The notes under the pieces: model-generated
Databases searched by the model: none
What the model was told of the DNA's origin: nothing
What the model saw: the letters and a program-made list of their open reading frames with translations, nothing else
Source of the DNA: Rudanella paleaurantiibacter
GTDB taxonomy: Bacteria > Bacteroidota > Bacteroidia > Cytophagales > Spirosomataceae
Length of the DNA stretch: 64,000 nucleotides
NCBI RefSeq assembly: GCF_009184635.1
Contig: NZ_WELI01000001.1
Coordinates: 868,001 to 932,000, forward strand
Direction: 5' to 3'
Part shown: positions 61,151 through 64,000 of the stretch, in pieces
Numbering within the stretch: position 1 is the stretch's first letter
How the letters are laid out: the number at the start of each line of letters is the position of its first letter
Made by a program: the position numbers and the translations under genes

Positions 61151-61779
61151 AACTAACAAATGGTTATTCTGGGCTCGTGTTGGAAGTGACACTTGGTCCT
61201 AAAATAGGCTACGGCTATGTCCGGCTTACTCAAATTGATTCCCAGTTTGGGTTTTACACCAGCATTTTAGATTGTAGAAGGGGCGAGCCAATCAAGAGAT
61301 TTGATTTTGAGGAATTTGTGAAACTCGATGATTTAGTTGCTCCCTTTCTAACTGTTGGGCGTCCCCCCCGGAAGGGTAAATTTAAATGGAGGCCTTTAGG
61401 GTATTTACCTATGGAAGGAAAAGATTATGTTATTCAAGATTTCAAGGGTGGGTATCCGGGAAATCAAGCTCCAGAGTTAACTAAATGGAGTGTTGTTCGA
61501 GGGACTGCTGCAAGTGAAGTTGTTAGGGATGACGCCGGTGAAGTGATGATGTTTAGTTATGAACAAGTAAAGCACCTTGGTTATTATGGTCACATGAGCT
61601 TAAGCGAGGCTACCTCAAGAATTATACTTGAATGGATGAAAATACTTAAAATGGACTACATAGGGTATGAGGATGAAGAATTTCCAAAGGATTTGTTGGC
61701 AAAGCAGAAAATACAAGTTTCTGTTTCAATACCATATTCAGAGGTGCCAAAAGAAATCCGTGGCAAAGTAATCATTTAA
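61147..61779 (+). CDS. Putative immunity protein, Imm26-like
   Basis: The 210-residue protein starts in a four-base ATGA overlap with the toxin-domain gene, the usual layout of toxin and immunity genes. It has no signal peptide or membrane segment, so it is cytoplasmic. Its N-terminal half (VTLGPKIGYGYVRLTQIDSQ, FGFYTSILD, KGKFKWRPLGYLPM) follows the pattern of Imm26 proteins: an opening strand with GxGYG, a FGxY strand, then a conserved K/R-x-x-x-W before a Pro-containing turn. The gene is AT-rich like the toxin half. It probably binds and blocks the toxin domain. The family call is from memory of the pattern; the role is supported mainly by position. Confidence 0.6.
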   Translation: MKLTNGYSGLVLEVTLGPKIGYGYVRLTQIDSQFGFYTSILDCRRGEPIKRFDFEEFVKLDDLVAPFLTVGRPPRKGKFKWRPLGYLPMEGKDYVIQDFKGGYPGNQAPELTKWSVVRGTAASEVVRDDAGEVMMFSYEQVKHLGYYGHMSLSEATSRIILEWMKILKMDYIGYEDEEFPKDLLAKQKIQVSVSIPYSEVPKEIRGKVII

Positions 61780-61918
61780 GTTTTCAAGTTACCCATTTTT
61801 TTATCTTTCTCTAAGGTACTGTTTCAAAGCCTCTGGAAAGGCTCGCGGTTGTTCTAAGTGAAACTTTTGATGAACGTAGGTGATCTCCAAATTGACCTAA
61901 TTCAAAACCACCAAACCC

Positions 61919-62119
61919 ATGCAAGGAATACTACCACCCATTCTCCTGCTGACGCTAGCCTTCACCACGCAGGCCCAGCAGCTCACACCGACCCCTGTCA
62001 CCCTCTCGGCGGACTCGATAACCTTATTCACCCTCGAGGAGAATATCTTTAAGCAGGCTTCGAACTTCATCGGTAACAGAGCATTATTATTCTGCATCTG
62101 TTTAGTTCATGATTGTTAA
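61919..62119 (+). pseudogene. Truncated paralogue of the secreted protein at 62245
   Basis: The frame gives MQGILPPILLLTLAFTTQAQ and then TLSADSITLFTLEEN, which aligns with the first 50 residues of the protein at 62245 (TITADSVVLFTIEED after a similar signal peptide). Similarity ends near residue 52, where the reading becomes GNRALLFCICLVHDC and stops. It is therefore a 5' fragment of a duplicated gene, not a working small protein. DNA identity is low, so the duplication is old. Confidence 0.7.
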
Positions 62120-62244
62120 GGATAATGTGTTAACATGGCTTCTCCATCGATTGTAACAACAAGGTTACTTTGCTTCCCAATTCGCCATCACGTATTTGAT
62201 AAAACAACGAGAGTTTAATTCTGCAACTATATACCACCTTAACT

Positions 62245-63075
62245 ATGCACCGAACTGTACCATTTACACTCCTGCTTTTGGGGCTTACCCCCTGCACAAA
62301 GGCCCAGCAGCCCAAAGCCCCACCAGTTACGATTACAGCCGACTCGGTGGTCCTGTTCACTATTGAGGAGGATGCCCTCCAGTCGGGCCGTGAGCTGTTG
62401 CGTCAACAGGGCTATGTTTCTCAGATCCAGCTCACCCCTCAGGGGGGCATCCGCTTTGGCGTTTGGCGGCAGCACAACACCTACCTCACCGCTGATAAGG
62501 CCACCCGCATCCGCACCGGTCTTAACACCCTGCCTGCCCTCATGCAGCTGAGCTATGAACCTGCTGCTGAAGGGCCCGGAGCCTTTGGCCCCGTGCAGGA
62601 TACGCCTATCAGTCTCGCCAGTGGTTTAGCTGGGCCCTTACCCTTTCGGGCCAACCGCATCAGCAGTCTGGTCGGTGGGGTGCAAACCGATGGACTGCTC
62701 GCCGATCAAACTACAGCAACCGATCTAAATATCCTCCTGGCCGATAAGGATGGAGCGGCCTGGGCAATGGGCTACCGGGGAGACCGCTATATCCGCAGCC
62801 GGTTTGCCGTCATGGGCTCCGAGTTGGTCGTCGATTATCAGCCCTTTGCGTTTGTGCCTTTTGCGGCTCGCTATATACCTCAGGGCAAACCCACCATGCG
62901 CACGCTGTCTCTGGATCCGGCGGCCAAAAACGGTATTCTCCACACCCGCTATCCGCTCTGGGGGCGGTTGAGCTACTACCACGCCAAAAACCGGGCCATC
63001 ATCACCCTCGACACCACCGGTAAGGTGTACAGTCAGCTGGGTCTGGCTCAGAATCTTAGAAGCTGTTTGAGTTAG
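62245..63075 (+). CDS. Secreted protein of unknown function, cut short by a MITE insertion
   Basis: The 276-residue reading has a signal peptide (MHRTVPFTLLLLGLTPCTKAQ) and a mature part with ADSVVLFTIEEDALQSGREL, GIRFGVWRQHNTYLTADKAT and DYQPFAFVPFAARYIPQGKP; I do not recognise the family. The last five residues (RSCLS) come from the inserted element. If the element (63059-63219) and one TTA are removed, the frame continues exactly: codon AAC is rebuilt from 63058 and 63223-63224, followed by LPQGMVLLKRSEVTAAVRDM and a TGA at 63336-63338. The original protein was 309 residues. A decayed paralogue lies upstream at 61919. Confidence 0.75.
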   Translation: MHRTVPFTLLLLGLTPCTKAQQPKAPPVTITADSVVLFTIEEDALQSGRELLRQQGYVSQIQLTPQGGIRFGVWRQHNTYLTADKATRIRTGLNTLPALMQLSYEPAAEGPGAFGPVQDTPISLASGLAGPLPFRANRISSLVGGVQTDGLLADQTTATDLNILLADKDGAAWAMGYRGDRYIRSRFAVMGSELVVDYQPFAFVPFAARYIPQGKPTMRTLSLDPAAKNGILHTRYPLWGRLSYYHAKNRAIITLDTTGKVYSQLGLAQNLRSCLS

Positions 63076-63219
63076 CGATTTGAGTATTTAAGGAGTGGAT
63101 TTTGGTTGGTAGCAAACCATTTTTTGCAGGTCGTAGCCATAGCTACGGCCCAAAAAAATGGTGCAGCTATCAGCCAAAAGACGCCCTTGAAGGCCAAAGC
63201 GATTAACTCAAACAGCTTC
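63059..63219. mobile_element. 161-bp MITE with 16-bp terminal inverted repeats and TTA duplication
   Basis: The ends are GAAGCTGTTTGAGTTA (63059-63074) and its exact reverse complement TAACTCAAACAGCTTC (63204-63219). The trinucleotide TTA flanks both sides (63056-63058 and 63220-63222), a target duplication of the TNA kind used by several IS5-family groups. The element has no transposase gene, so it would have been moved in trans. Confidence 0.88.
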
Positions 63220-63222
63220 TTA

Positions 63223-63338
63223 ACCTGCCCCAAGGCATGGTTCTGCTCAAACGGTCTGAGGTGACAGCCGCCGTGCGGGACATGGGTCGCCACGGCTACG
63301 CTCAATCGAACCAGCAAGCACCCCTCCGACTTTGTTGA
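63223..63338 (+). pseudogene. Severed 3' end of the secreted-protein gene
   Basis: These bases encode LPQGMVLLKRSEVTAAVRDM and a further 17 residues ending APLRLC, then TGA. They rejoin the gene at 62245 in frame when the MITE is excised. Confidence 0.8.
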
Positions 63339-63342
63339 TTCT

Positions 63343-63415
63343 CCCTCCCGAAAATAGGAGGGTGTTCCGGCGTTCCGGCGTTCCGGCGCTCCGGCGCTCC
63401 GGGTTAGGGGGTAAA
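63343..63415 (-). repeat. GC-rich hairpin repeat, copy 2 (inverted, with octamer array)
   Basis: A weaker hairpin, CCCTCC-CGAAAATA-GGAGGG (63343-63362), is followed by five octamers (63364-63403: three GTTCCGGC, GCTCCGGC, GCTCCGGG) and then GGGTTAGGGGGTAAA (63401-63415). Read on the minus strand this is TTTACCCCCTAACCC, octamers, hairpin, matching copies 1 and 3 with the array inserted. It begins 5 bases after the restored stop at 63338. Confidence 0.8.
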
Positions 63416-63498
63416 AAGTACACACAAAAAAACTTCACTAATTATATTTGTGTCCTGATAATTAGCTATTTAATTCAGTTTTTGGCAAAGCTACACGA

Positions 63499-63858
63499 AT
63501 GGCCCAAGTCCATAATCTGAGCATTTTAAAGGAAATTCGGCAGTCGCTCCGAAATGAAGCTACCGAGGCTGAAGAGGCTTTGTGGGCTTGTCTGCGCCGA
63601 AGCCAGTTAGCAGGTCGAAAGTTTCGACGTCAGCACAGCGTTGGCTATTTTGTGCTTGATTTTTACTGTCCCTCCGAACGTCTGGCAATTGAACTTGACG
63701 GTAGCGTGCACGACGAGATAGCTGTGCAGGCATACGACGAAGAACGTCAGCAGGCGATTGAAAGCCTCAACATTCGTGTCTTACGATTTCGGAACGACGA
63801 AGTGCTGCACCATGTCGATTCGGTGTTGATGAGAATTCGTCAGGCATTTGTAAGGTAG
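63499..63858 (+). CDS. DUF559 (Vsr-like fold) endonuclease-domain protein
   Basis: The 119-residue protein is the DUF559 family at full length: LRNEATEAEEALWACLRRSQ, GRKFRRQHSVGYFVLDFYCP, RLAIELDGSVHDE (the D...ExDG core of the restriction-endonuclease-like fold), YDEERQQAIESLNIRVLRF. It is related to very-short-patch-repair nucleases, though its real substrate is unknown. It lies between two inverted copies of the GC-rich hairpin repeat (63343-63415 and 63865-63919), which suggests that gene and repeats belong together. An AT-rich leader of about 80 bases precedes it. Confidence 0.85.
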   Translation: MAQVHNLSILKEIRQSLRNEATEAEEALWACLRRSQLAGRKFRRQHSVGYFVLDFYCPSERLAIELDGSVHDEIAVQAYDEERQQAIESLNIRVLRFRNDEVLHHVDSVLMRIRQAFVR

Positions 63859-63864
63859 CTTTTG

Positions 63865-63919
63865 TTTACCACCCCCTATTTTACCACCCCCTGCCCCCCT
63901 CCTGAAAAACAGGAGGGGG
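63865..63919 (+). repeat. GC-rich hairpin repeat, copy 3
   Basis: TTTACCACCCCCTA (63865-63878) and TTTACCACCCCCTG (63880-63893) are in tandem, then CCCCCTCCTG-AAAAA-CAGGAGGGGG (63895-63919). It begins 7 bases after the DUF559 stop. The rest of the window, to 64000, shows no gene. Confidence 0.9.
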
Positions 63920-64000
63920 AATCGACAACGTCGAAGGGGTTCTTGTTTATACAGTTGAGAAAGACGGTCGATGCCTTTGAAATCTGTGTAAATATAGATT

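Noticed and set aside
61858-62052. 64-codon ORF overlapping the truncated paralogue
   Set aside because: The frame at 61919 carries the signal peptide and paralogue similarity; this one has neither.
63072-63425. 117-codon minus-strand ORF across the MITE and octamer array
   Set aside because: It strings together the severed gene end, the MITE and the tandem octamers; its reading is a by-product of these repeats. The KKLFELIALAFKGVFWLIAA part lies in the MITE and may be a transposase-derived scrap, but this is too little to call.
1-64000. tRNA, rRNA or riboswitch genes
   Set aside because: No cloverleaf with a GTTCRANNC arm, rRNA core sequence or known aptamer core was noticed by eye. A tRNAscan/Infernal run would be needed to exclude them fully.

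Overview
The window looks like chromosome of a Bacteroidota member, most likely Cytophagales of the Spirosoma/Rudanella/Fibrella kind. The grounds are a type IX secretion (T9SS) style giant protein with two PorP/SprF partners and a PorE-like OmpA protein, a sigma-70/FecR/STN cascade, Bacteroidota-type promoters (TTTG, then TAnnTTTG), moderately high GC and almost no Shine-Dalgarno sequences. This placement is inference. I see no tRNA, rRNA or CRISPR array.

Layout. 1-9.8 kb: housekeeping genes, namely the end of an unknown gene, a FdtA/WxcM-like sugar isomerase, cysteine desulfurase, a flavin reductase, a trans-sulfuration enzyme, a dienoyl-CoA isomerase-like crotonase next to a 2,4-dienoyl-CoA reductase (unsaturated fatty-acid oxidation), a DUF4126 membrane protein, a GNAT, cytidylate kinase and a FAD oxidoreductase. 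9.9-13.1 kb: a 1087-residue TolB-like propeller plus barrel protein. 13.7-34.1 kb: the centrepiece, a 5217-residue T9SS cargo with 18 SdrD B-like repeats, followed by PorP/SprF, a PorE-like protein and a second PorP/SprF. GG-N10-GC (sigma-54-like) motifs precede the giant gene and the PorE-like gene. 34.2-41.5 kb: AAA ATPase, FucP-type sugar transporter, a secreted unknown, M42 aminopeptidase, aldose epimerase and a universal stress protein. 41.8-49.2 kb: a plant-glycan locus with GH140/DUF4038 apiosidase-like, HPS/KGPDC-like, zinc ADH, SDR, sugar isomerase and GH127/DUF1680 genes. 49.2-52.9 kb: ECF sigma, FecR and an STN-domain surface-repeat protein without a TonB receptor. 53-58 kb: a phosphoesterase-PQQ propeller protein and an M16 peptidase.

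58-64 kb is an accessory region. It holds a 5'-truncated surface protein ending in a GIY-YIG/URI-like toxin domain, overlapped by an Imm26-like immunity gene; both are AT-rich. Next come a decayed paralogue and an intact paralogue of an unknown secreted protein. The intact one is cut by a 161-bp MITE with matched terminal repeats and a TTA target duplication, and removing the MITE restores the frame exactly. Last is a DUF559 nuclease gene bracketed by inverted copies of a GC-rich hairpin repeat. Strongest leads: the DUF559/hairpin unit, the toxin-immunity remnant, the MITE, and the giant adhesin with possible sigma-54 control.
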